This document shows, in pieces, positions 43,604-51,394 of a DNA stretch of 64,000 bases. Numbering within the stretch: position 1 is the first letter of the stretch; the number at the start of each line of letters is the position of its first letter. The translations under genes and the position numbers were made by a program. Source of the DNA: Streptomyces sp. CNQ-509 (GTDB taxonomy: Bacteria; Actinomycetota; Actinomycetes; Streptomycetales; Streptomycetaceae); the NCBI RefSeq assembly GCF_001011035.1, contig NZ_CP011492.1, forward strand, positions 7,704,951 to 7,768,950, written 5' to 3'. The notes below the pieces were generated by a model. The model ran no database searches. It was not told the origin of the DNA and saw only the letters and a list, made by a program, of their open reading frames with translations.

Positions 43604-44092
43604 TCAGCGCGGCAGCACGGCCTCGACGGCCGCGATCAGCGCGGCGTCGTCCGGCGTGGTCTGCGGGCGGAACCGGGCGACCGGCCTGCCCTCCGGGTCG
43701 AGCAGGAACTTCTCGAAGTTCCACTGGACATCGCCCGCCGTGCCGTCCGCGTCCGGCGTCTGCACCAGCTCCCGGTAGAGGGGGTGCCGGTCCGGGCCGT
43801 TCACCTCGATCTTCTCGAACACCGGGAACGTCACGCCGTACGTCGCCGAACAGAACGTCGCGATCTCCTCGGCCGTGCCCGGCTCCTGACCGCCGAACTG
43901 ATTGCACGGGAACCCGGCGACCGCGAACCCGCGGGCCGCGTACTGCGTGTGCAGCTTCTCCAGGCCCGCGTACTGGGGCGTGAGACCGCACTTCGACGCC
44001 ACGTTGACGGCGAGCACCGCGGTGCCCCGGAATCGCCCCAGCGAGGCGGGTTCGCCGGCCAGGGTGCGCAGCTCGACGTCGTAGACGCTCAT
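43604..44092 (-). CDS. Glutathione peroxidase-family thiol peroxidase
   Basis: 162 residues. The catalytic triad positions are visible: Cys in NVASKCGLTPQYAGLEKL (about residue 35), Gln in FPCNQFGGQEPG (about 70) and Trp in WNFEKFLLD (about 126). In actinobacteria such enzymes normally use thioredoxin rather than glutathione and reduce lipid or hydrogen peroxides. A second Cys in the FPCNQ motif is the usual resolving residue. Single gene between the FG-GAP lipoprotein and the kinase, divergent from the latter. Confidence 0.92.
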   Translation of the reverse strand: MSVYDVELRTLAGEPASLGRFRGTAVLAVNVASKCGLTPQYAGLEKLHTQYAARGFAVAGFPCNQFGGQEPGTAEEIATFCSATYGVTFPVFEKIEVNGPDRHPLYRELVQTPDADGTAGDVQWNFEKFLLDPEGRPVARFRPQTTPDDAALIAAVEAVLPR

Positions 44093-44279
44093 GGGCAAGC
44101 AGGTCCTCTCCGCGTGCGGTCATCGCCTCGGGTACGGCCTCACCCGCACCCGCCGCAAGTCTGCCATCTGCGGATGAACGGAAGGGCACCCGGTGGGCCT
44201 ACGCTTCGGCTGGTCGGCACGGCACGCACACGGCGTACGGCATGGGCACGGCGGTCCCGGCGCGGAGGGGAGGGGCGCG

Positions 44280-46457
44280 TTGGCGGAGCTGGAACACGGG
44301 GACCCGCGTGAGATCGGCGGGTACCGCGTGCTGAAGCGGCTCGGCGCCGGAGGGATGGGCGTCGTCTATCTCGGCCGCTCGCCCGCCGGGACGCTCGTCG
44401 CGGTCAAGGTCGTACGCCCCCGGCTGGTCGTCGACGGCCGCTACCGCGCCCGCTTCCGCCGCGAGGTCGCCGCCGCCCGCAGGGTCACGGGCGCGTACAC
44501 CGCGCCGCTCGTCGGCGCCGACCCGGACGCGGACCCGCCGTGGCTGGCGACCGCCTATCTGCCGGGGCTCTCGCTGGACGAGGCCGTCGGGACCTTCGGC
44601 GCGCTGCCCGCCCCCGTGGTGCGGCTGCTCGCCGCGGCGCTCGCGGAGGCGCTGGCCGGGATCCACGGCGCCGGGCTCGTGCACCGCGACTTCAAGCCCG
44701 GCAACATCATGCTCACGCCCGGCGGCCCGCGCGTCATCGACTTCGGCATCGCCCGCCCCGAGGACTCCGCGACCCTCACCCAGGACGGCGCGCTGATCGG
44801 CACGCCCGGGTTCATGTCGCCGGAGCAGGCCGCCGGCGGCCGGGCCGGGCCGCCCGCCGACGTGTTCGCCCTCGGCTCGGTGCTCGCATACGCGACGACG
44901 GGCAGGGCTCCGTTCGACGCGGGCAACCGGATCGACACGCTGCGGCGCATCCAGCGCGGGCAGGCCGACCTCGCGGGCGTGCAGGACCGCAGGCTGCGGA
45001 GCGTCGTCGCGGCCTGCCTGCGCGCGGAGCCGCGCCGCAGACCGGCCGCGGCGGCGCTGCTCGACCTGCTGGGGGAGCCCGCGGAGAGCGTGCACGGCAC
45101 GCGCTGGCTGCCAGCCGCGCTCGCCGAGGAGATCGACGCCCCCAGCGCCCGCGCGCCGTGGCCGGGAGGAGGCGCGGCCGGGTCGGTACGGCCCGGGGAG
45201 GCGACCGCGGACCCGTTCGCCGGGACGGCCGCGACCGGCACGGGAGAAGCGGGGGAGGCGGGGGAGGAAGGCGAAGCCCGCGGCGCGCTGCGGCCCCGCC
45301 GCCGCGCCCTGCTCGTCGCGCTGACCGCCGCGGGGGTCGCCGGAGCGGGGGCCCTCACCCGCCCGCTGCTGGACGCGTTCGACGACTCCCCGCCTGCGGG
45401 AGGCCACCGCCCGCGCACGGACTCCGGTGCCCGGGCCGCGCCGCCCGCCGAGGCGGCGGAGGTCTGGCGGGTACGGGCCCGCTACCGCGGTGAGAGCCTC
45501 ACCGGGCTCCACGCCGCCGGCGGCGTGGTGTTCGCCCACGGCGGCGAGAAGGGCGGCGTGCAGGCCCTCGATCCCCGTACCGGCGACGAGTCGTGGCACC
45601 GTCGCTGGGGCTCCGGCGGCGACGGCGAGTTCACCACCGGCGCCGGCGCCGCCTACCTCGTCGGTCCGCGGGGGGCCGGGACCCAGCGCGTCCTGGCCCT
45701 CGCCCCCGCCTCGGGCGGCGAACGCTGGACGTATGCGGAGGAGTTCGGCATCTTCCACGCCGTGGCCGCCGCCGACGGCCTCACCTACGTCGCCACCGGG
45801 GGCATCGTCGCGCTGGACAGCCGCAGCGGCGACGAGCGCTGGTCCGACGGGACCACCGCCTTCTCCTTCACCACCGGCTCCGGGTTCGTGGTCGCCGACG
45901 ACGGTGAGGAGGTCCACGCGCTCGACGCCGCCGGCGGCGGGAAGCGCTGGAGCCACCCGGCCGAGAACTCCACCGCCGTGCTCGCCGCGGACGGCCTCGT
46001 CTTCGTCTGCGACGCCTACCTCCGCCTCGTCGCCCTCGCCGCGGCGGACGGAGCCGTCGCCTGGGAGAAGGAACTCGTGTACCCCAGCACCGTCCACGCC
46101 GCCGGCGACGGCATCCTCTACCTCACCGAGGACCGCCGCTTCCACGCGTGCCACGCGGACACCGGGGAGGCCGGCTGGTCGTTGCCGGGGGTGGAGTTCG
46201 CCGGCCTCGCCGGCGGTGCCGTGCACGTCTGGGGGAGCGTTGCGGAAGACGGCACCACGGGCGGGCGTCCGCGGCTGTACGCTCTGGACCCGTCCGGCGG
46301 AGACGTCCTGTGGACGTACGGCGGCGCCGAGTACGTCCACGTCGTCGCCGCCGGCCCGGCCGGGCTGGTCTTCGCCGGTCTCCCCGACGGGTACGTACAG
46401 GCACTCAGACCCCCCACCGCACGCCGGCCGAACGGAGGCACGAGTGGAGCCCCTTGA
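44280..46457 (+). CDS. Membrane Ser/Thr kinase with PQQ-type propeller
   Basis: 725 residues from TTG at 44280, chosen because GGAGGGGAGGGG precedes it; a GTG at 44193 is possible. Kinase domain about 10-265: LGAGGMGVVYLG, VAVKVV, HRDFKPGNIML (about 134), DFGIARP and GTPGFMSPEQ. One membrane helix near 342-362. The outside part (about 390-725) is a PQQ/WD-like beta-propeller with repeated VxALDxxxGxxxW units (VQALDPRTGDESWHR, VALDSRSGDERW, VHALDAAGGGKRW, YALDPSGGDVLW). Such sensors may bind cell-wall or extracellular ligands. Its 3' end overlaps the next kinase gene. Confidence 0.9.
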   Translation: MAELEHGDPREIGGYRVLKRLGAGGMGVVYLGRSPAGTLVAVKVVRPRLVVDGRYRARFRREVAAARRVTGAYTAPLVGADPDADPPWLATAYLPGLSLDEAVGTFGALPAPVVRLLAAALAEALAGIHGAGLVHRDFKPGNIMLTPGGPRVIDFGIARPEDSATLTQDGALIGTPGFMSPEQAAGGRAGPPADVFALGSVLAYATTGRAPFDAGNRIDTLRRIQRGQADLAGVQDRRLRSVVAACLRAEPRRRPAAAALLDLLGEPAESVHGTRWLPAALAEEIDAPSARAPWPGGGAAGSVRPGEATADPFAGTAATGTGEAGEAGEEGEARGALRPRRRALLVALTAAGVAGAGALTRPLLDAFDDSPPAGGHRPRTDSGARAAPPAEAAEVWRVRARYRGESLTGLHAAGGVVFAHGGEKGGVQALDPRTGDESWHRRWGSGGDGEFTTGAGAAYLVGPRGAGTQRVLALAPASGGERWTYAEEFGIFHAVAAADGLTYVATGGIVALDSRSGDERWSDGTTAFSFTTGSGFVVADDGEEVHALDAAGGGKRWSHPAENSTAVLAADGLVFVCDAYLRLVALAAADGAVAWEKELVYPSTVHAAGDGILYLTEDRRFHACHADTGEAGWSLPGVEFAGLAGGAVHVWGSVAEDGTTGGRPRLYALDPSGGDVLWTYGGAEYVHVVAAGPAGLVFAGLPDGYVQALRPPTARRPNGGTSGAP

Positions 46458-47823
46458 GCCCGACGACCCCCGCTCCCTGGGTGGGCACCGCATCCTGGCG
46501 CGGCTGGGCACCGGCGCCACGGCCGTCGTCTACCTCGGCCGCTCCCGCGGCGGGCGGCTGGTCGCCGTGAAGGTCGTGCACGCCGAACGGGCCGGACGCC
46601 CCGAGGCGCGGGACCACTTCGTCCGGGAGGTCGCGGCCACCACCGCCGCGGGCGGCGTGCACAGCCCGCCGGTCGTCGCCGCCGACCCCGGCGGCCGGGT
46701 GCCGTGGATGGCGACGGAGTTCGTGCCGTCCGTATCGCTGCACGAGGCGGTGGAGCGGTTCGGGCCGCTGCCCGCCCACTCGGTACGCCGGCTGGCCGCC
46801 GGGCTCGCGGAGGCGCTGGCCGCGGTGCACCGCGCCGGAGTCGTCCACCGCGACGTCAAGCCCGCCAACGTGCTGCTCACCGCCGACGGGCCCAAGCTCG
46901 TCGACTTCGGCATCGCCGCCGCGGCGCAGCCCGCGGAGCTCGCCGGCACCCCCGGCTTCATGTCGCCCGAGCAGGTCGCGGGGGCCGTGGCCGGACCGGC
47001 CACCGACGTGTACTCGCTCGGCTCCACTCTCGCCTACGCCTACGCCCGCGGCGACACCGACACCGACACCGACACCGCCGACCCGCCCGGCCCCGGGGAC
47101 GACGCCGCCCTGCGCGAACTGATCGCCGACTGCCGCCGCCTGGAGCCGGCGGAACGCCCCACGCCCGCCGCGCTCGGCGACCGCCTCGCGGCGGCCGCGG
47201 ACCCCGGTGCCCCGCCGCCCGGCGCCGCCTGGCTGCCCGCGCCGGTCCTCGCGGCGATCGACGCGCACGCCGGCGAGGCCGCCAACCCGCCGCTGGCACC
47301 GACCGGGTCCCCGCGCCGCCGCCTGCTCCTCGGCGGTGCAGCGGCCCTCGCGGCCGGTGCCGGGGCCGTCGCCCTGCTCAGCCTCCGCGAGGACGGCCCG
47401 GAGCCGGGGGCGCGGGACAACGCCCGCCCGGCGGCGGAGAACTCCGCCCCGCCCGCACGGAAACCCGAACCCGCGCCGCCGCCGCCCGAGCCGGTGCCGG
47501 TCGAGATCGCCCTCACCGGCGACGGGCCCGTCGAGGAGATGACGTACGCCGTCAACCGCGAGCCCGTCACGCTCAAGGACGTCGCGCTGCCCTGGCGCAA
47601 GACCGTCGAGGTCCCCCGGGAGAAGGGCAAGGCCGCCTGGAGCATCGACCTGTCCCACTACGGCGAGGTCGCCTACGAGATCCACGTCGACGGCGTCAGG
47701 AGGATGTCCCAGCGCTCGCCGGACCCCGGCCTCCCCGCCGCCATGCGCGGTCCCGGCCCGTACAGCCTCCAGGCCGGCGGCGAAACCGCCTGGAGCGCCC
47801 CGCCCGCCGACTCGAACGCCTAG
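46444..47823 (+). CDS. Membrane Ser/Thr kinase with MmpS-like outer domain
   Basis: 459 residues from GTG at 46444, inside the end of the previous gene. Kinase domain about 10-255 with a loose glycine loop (LGTGATAVVYLG), HRDVKPANVLL (about 135), DFGIAAA and GTPGFMSPEQ. A DTDTDTDT run near residue 202 is a simple-sequence expansion. Membrane helix near 289-310, then a Pro/Ala linker and a roughly 90-residue domain (VEIALTGDGPVEEMTYAVN, VALPWRKTVEV, YEIHVDGVRR) like the outer domain of MmpS transport accessory proteins. Coupled to the preceding kinase, so the two probably act together. Confidence 0.87.
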   Translation: MEPLEPDDPRSLGGHRILARLGTGATAVVYLGRSRGGRLVAVKVVHAERAGRPEARDHFVREVAATTAAGGVHSPPVVAADPGGRVPWMATEFVPSVSLHEAVERFGPLPAHSVRRLAAGLAEALAAVHRAGVVHRDVKPANVLLTADGPKLVDFGIAAAAQPAELAGTPGFMSPEQVAGAVAGPATDVYSLGSTLAYAYARGDTDTDTDTADPPGPGDDAALRELIADCRRLEPAERPTPAALGDRLAAAADPGAPPPGAAWLPAPVLAAIDAHAGEAANPPLAPTGSPRRRLLLGGAAALAAGAGAVALLSLREDGPEPGARDNARPAAENSAPPARKPEPAPPPPEPVPVEIALTGDGPVEEMTYAVNREPVTLKDVALPWRKTVEVPREKGKAAWSIDLSHYGEVAYEIHVDGVRRMSQRSPDPGLPAAMRGPGPYSLQAGGETAWSAPPADSNA

Positions 47824-47900
47824 TCTCCCGGGCTCGGGACCCCTCCGGGGCGGGCATGGTTACGGTGAGGCGCAGTCACCCGGAGAAGGGGGTACCCGTC

Positions 47901-48689
47901 ATGGCGAGCAAGATCATTCTGCTGCCGAAGGAAGTCGGCAGCCTCAGCCGCGGGCTGCCGCCCGCCGACGTGCCGCCGCAGCCGGAGACGCTGTTCGTGC
48001 TCGGTGCGAACGGCGGGATGAGCGTGGCGCCCGACGCGGACTTCACGGTGGTGTTCGGGCGCAACGAGCCTGAGGTGCACGTCTGCGTCGGCGGCGGGGA
48101 CCAGCACGTCAGCCGCCGGCAGGGGATCCTGACCCGCCAGTACGCGCGCTGGGTCCTCACCAACACCGGGAAGCGCCCCATCCGTTTCCCCGACTCCCGG
48201 CTGGTGCACCGCGGCGACCAGGCGTTCCTGCCCGCCGGCTACACCCCGCTGTTCGTCGTCTCACCCCGCCAGGACCACCTGCTGGAGGTACGGATCTCCG
48301 CGGCCAGGCCCGGCGGCGGGGCGGGGGGGACGACCGTGCAGGAGGAGTCGACCCTGAGCGACGAGCGCGAACTCGAGGACGACGAGCGGCTCGTGATCGT
48401 CTGCCTCGCCCAGCGCTATCTCCAGGGCGACCCGCAGCCCCAGCCGCTGACCTGGGCCCAGGTCGCGGACGAGCTGAAGCGGCGCGAACCGCACCGCAAC
48501 TGGACGGAGAAGACGACCGCGCACATCGTCTCGGGCGTGCGGCGGAAGCTCAGCCGCAAGGGGGTGCAGGGGCTGCTGGCGAAGGAGGTGCCGCCGCCGG
48601 TGGGCAACGCGCTCAACCACAACCTCATCACGGACCTGCTGGAGACCGCGACGATCAAGAAGGAAGACCTGTCGCTGCTGGGGCCGTGA
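47901..48689 (+). CDS. FHA-domain protein with C-terminal helical domain
   Basis: 262 residues, ATG at 47901. Residues about 45-130 resemble an FHA phospho-Thr recognition domain: FTVVFGRNEPEVHVCVGGGD, HVSRRQGILT and WVLTNTGKRPIRF, with the expected GR, SxxH-like and N positions. The C-terminal half has a helical, possibly DNA-binding segment (LTWAQVADELKRREPHRNWTEKT then HIVSGVRRKLSR). It follows two kinases at 78 bases in the same direction, so it is a probable substrate or reader of their phosphorylation. Streptomycetes carry similar kinase-adjacent FHA proteins. Confidence 0.82.
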   Translation: MASKIILLPKEVGSLSRGLPPADVPPQPETLFVLGANGGMSVAPDADFTVVFGRNEPEVHVCVGGGDQHVSRRQGILTRQYARWVLTNTGKRPIRFPDSRLVHRGDQAFLPAGYTPLFVVSPRQDHLLEVRISAARPGGGAGGTTVQEESTLSDERELEDDERLVIVCLAQRYLQGDPQPQPLTWAQVADELKRREPHRNWTEKTTAHIVSGVRRKLSRKGVQGLLAKEVPPPVGNALNHNLITDLLETATIKKEDLSLLGP

Positions 48690-48711
48690 ACCCGCGGGGC
48701 CGGCGGGCGGG

Positions 48712-49491
48712 TCAGGGGGCGCCGGGGTCGAAGGGGATGCCCGCGGGCAGGGCCTTCTCCAGGTGGGAGACGAAGGAGGAGTCCTTGAGGCCGAAGTTGG
48801 CGCTGCCGAAGTCCGTCGTGGAGAGCTTGTCGCGCAGCCCCGCGGGATAGCCGTTCCAGCCCACCAGATCGGGGAACTGCCAGCCGCCGTGGTGGTTCTC
48901 CGGCGGTTCGTCGTTGCCGGTGGCGGGGCGGAAGGCGTGGGTGCCGACGCCGTCCTTGTGGTAGACGACCTTGGGGTGGGTGCCGTCCCACCGGATCTGG
49001 TCGCGCGGGTAGGTGTCGAAGTCGCCGTGCGCGGAGGTCGAGACGTACTGCGCCTGGTCGTCCCGGATCCACAGTACGACGTGCTCCCAGTCGTGCCGGT
49101 GCCCGAAGAGACCGGTGCCGGGCAGGGCCTGGTCCTTCTCGAAGTACAGGCCGTAGACGACGGCGCACCAGCCGTTGTTGCACTTCGCGCGCGAGTAACC
49201 GTTGGTGTTGTCCAGGTCCGCGGCGTCGCGGCAGCCGCCGTCGAGCGCGCCGCCCGGCTCCAGCCCCGGGTTGACCGTGCCGTCGGGGCCGATGGCCGGG
49301 GTGGGATAGCAGCCGTCGGTGTCGTAGTCGTACGCGGGCTGGAAGGTCTGCTCCAGGCCGTCCGCGTTGGCCGGCAGCGCCTGCGGCGGTGCGGCGGCCG
49401 CCGCGGAGGCGGCGTGCGGTAAGGCGACGACGAGCGCGAACGCGCCGCCCAGGACGGCGGATACGCGGCGGATCCGGCTGCTCGACCTCAT
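48712..49491 (-). CDS. Secreted NPP1/NLP (necrosis-inducing) family protein
   Basis: 259 residues with a signal peptide ending near AASAAAA. The diagnostic heptapeptide GHRHDWE is present in GLFGHRHDWEHVVLWIRDD (about residue 130). Flanking features are RDAADLDNTNGYSRAKCNNG and GGWQFPDLVGWNGYPAGLRDK. NLPs bind plant sphingolipids and can kill dicot cells, but bacterial homologues in soil streptomycetes have unknown roles. The gene is convergent with the FHA gene, 22 bases apart. No toxin-delivery genes are near. Confidence 0.93.
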   Translation of the reverse strand: MRSSSRIRRVSAVLGGAFALVVALPHAASAAAAAPPQALPANADGLEQTFQPAYDYDTDGCYPTPAIGPDGTVNPGLEPGGALDGGCRDAADLDNTNGYSRAKCNNGWCAVVYGLYFEKDQALPGTGLFGHRHDWEHVVLWIRDDQAQYVSTSAHGDFDTYPRDQIRWDGTHPKVVYHKDGVGTHAFRPATGNDEPPENHHGGWQFPDLVGWNGYPAGLRDKLSTTDFGSANFGLKDSSFVSHLEKALPAGIPFDPGAP

Positions 49492-49679
49492 GCGGCCTCC
49501 CCAGGCGGCTTCGTGGAGCCCCGACGACCGTCACATCCTCCGGCCGCGGTCACCGGCCGGGCAACGGCACAAAGCCGCCCATGGGTGACATGTGACGCGG
49601 CGACCGGGCGAAGAGCCGGTGGCCGCGCGGTGGCGCCGCGCCGTCGCTTCGGTGCGCGCGGGCCGGCCGGTCGGCCGGG

Positions 49680-50081
49680 TCAGCCGGTCAGCGGGATGAG
49701 GCCCGCCGGCGTCGGCTCGAAGCCGCAGCCTTCGACGTAGAACGGGCGCAACTCGTCGTCGAAGTCGACGTGCAGCCACTCGCACCCGGCCGCGCGGGCA
49801 CCGGCCACCGCCGCCGCGACCAGGGCGACGCCGATGCCCTCGCGCCGCCGCGCCGCGGGCACGACGGTGTCCAGGACGAAGGCGTGCACGCCGCCGTCCC
49901 AGGCGACGTTGACGAAGCCGACGAGCGCGCCGCCGTCCCGGGCGCACACCCAGCCGAGGCTGTGCCGGTCCAGTTGCGCGCGCCAGTCGGTGTCCAGGAC
50001 CCGGTGGTGGAACCCCTCGGCGTGCAGGACGTTGACGTCGGCGTTGTCGAACTCGCCGCGCCACTCGTACGTGATCGTCAT
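49680..50081 (-). CDS. GNAT-family acetyltransferase
   Basis: 133 residues from ATG at 50081. The acetyl-CoA site is HAFVLDTVVPAARRREGIGVALV (about 75-97, motif RxxGIG). Other parts are LVGFVNVAWDGG and RPFYVEGCGFEPTP. Substrate unknown. It lies directly downstream (in the same direction) of the disrupted LuxR gene. Confidence 0.88.
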   Translation of the reverse strand: MTITYEWRGEFDNADVNVLHAEGFHHRVLDTDWRAQLDRHSLGWVCARDGGALVGFVNVAWDGGVHAFVLDTVVPAARRREGIGVALVAAAVAGARAAGCEWLHVDFDDELRPFYVEGCGFEPTPAGLIPLTG

Positions 50082-50125
50082 GGGCCGAGCGTACGGCCGC
50101 GGGGGCGAAGCCGGGGGAGCGGCAA

Positions 50126-51207
50126 CTACTCCAGGACGGCGGGGGTCTCGCGGCGCGAGGTGATCCCCGGCTTGGCGAAGATGTGCTCCACGTGCGCGTC
50201 CGCGGTCCGCTTGGAGATCACCAGTCGCTCCGCGGCCTCCCGGTTGGACAGCCCCTGCGCGACCAGCGCGGCCACCTCGCGCTCCCGCCGCGTCAGGGCG
50301 GGCGCCGCGCTCCTGCCGTCCGCCTCCGGAAGCGCCGTCGCCGCGGGGGCCGCGGCCCCGCCGGGCGGCTCGTCCGCGTCGGTGCGCACCGCCGCGAGGA
50401 CCGCCGCCCCCGGCATCCGCGCCCCGTCGTCGGCCGGCTCGACGGCATGCCGCTGGTGCTGGAGCTGGCCGCGGTGCGGCTGCGGGCGGTGCCGCTCGCG
50501 GAGCTGGCCGACCGGCGCGACCGCCGCTTCGAGGTGCTGACCGGCGGCCGGCGCACCGCCCACATCCGGCACCAGACGCTCCGTACCGCCATCGGCTGGT
50601 CCCACGAGATGTGCAAGCGCGAGCAACTGCTCGCGGTTGGCGTCGGTGACCGCGAAGCCCGGCGCCACGGACGCAGCGCGCTGCACGAACAGCTCCAGCG
50701 AGTCGGCGGGGCCCAGCGGCGCTGTCGTCAGGCAGCGCTCGCCCGGCACGTCGAGCGGCTGCCGGCTGGTGGCCAGCACGCTGACGCCGGGGGCCTCGCG
50801 CAGCAGCACGTCGGAGAGCATCGCGCAGGCGTCCAGCAGATGCTCGCAGGTGTCGAGGACGATCAGCAGCCGCCGCTCGCGCAGATGCGCCACCATCGCG
50901 TCCAGCGTGCCCATGCCCGGCTGCTCCGGCAGCTCCAGCACCGCGGCGAGCGAGGTGAGCAGCAGCTCGGGATCGCGCAGCCCCGACAGCTCCGCCAGCC
51001 ACACGCCGTCGGGGAAGCGGGAGTGAGCCCGGCGGCGGCGCGCATCGCCGTCCGGCTCTTGCCGACCCCGCCGGGGCCGGCCAGCGTGACGAGCCGCGAC
51101 CGCGCCAACTCGGCGCGGATCAGGGCGATCTCCTCCGTCCTGCCGACGAAGCCGGTGAGCTCCACCGGGAGTTCGCCGCCGCGCCGCTGGCCGAAGCCGA
51201 ATCCCAT
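50126..51207 (-). pseudogene. Rearranged LuxR-type ATPase regulator gene
   Basis: Remnant of a large ATPase-LuxR regulator. From ATG 51207 the frame reads PVELTGFVGRTEEIALIRAE and the P-loop VTLAGPGGVGKSRTAMRAAA. Near 51025 it shifts frame and continues as RFPDGVWLAELSGLRDPELL, LLIVLDTCEHLLDACAML, VLATSRQPLDVPGERCL and ASVAPGFAVTDANREQLLAL. The next expected segment (LDGMPLVLELAAVRLRAVPL onward) is present, but on the opposite strand at about 50430-50617. The gene then jumps to a C-terminal LuxR helix-turn-helix (LTRREREVAALVAQGLSNRE, KRTADAHVEHIFAKPGI). Several hundred residues of the usual TPR region are missing. So the gene combines a frameshift, an inversion and a deletion. Confidence 0.82.
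50430..50617 (+). mobile_element. Inverted internal segment of the LuxR regulator gene
   Basis: On the plus strand this roughly 190-base block encodes LDGMPLVLELAAVRLRAVPL, AELADRRDRRFEVLTGGRRT and RHQTLRTAIGWSHEMC, the part that follows the ATPase core in intact regulators. The flanking parts read on the minus strand. The right junction lies against an 18-base palindrome (50618-50635, cgcgagca-ac-tgctcgcg). No transposase or recombinase gene is present, so this is a rearranged segment rather than an element that moves itself. Confidence 0.75.
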
Positions 51208-51394
51208 GGCACCCCCGGGGCGGTCCGTCCACGTCGGTCGCGATCCCACCACAGCGTACGCAGATCACCGCCGAGCGTGCAGGCCGTACGGCAGCCCTCA
51301 CCCGTTCGGGACGAAGGCGCTGCCGGAAGCTGGCAGAGGAGCCGGTGCGGGGCCGGGGGAGGGGGCCGGGGAGCGCGGGTCGTAGGCTGCACGG

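Noticed and set aside
50430..50617. Insertion sequence causing the LuxR rearrangement
   Set aside because: The block is part of the regulator itself, with no transposase, terminal repeats or target duplication.
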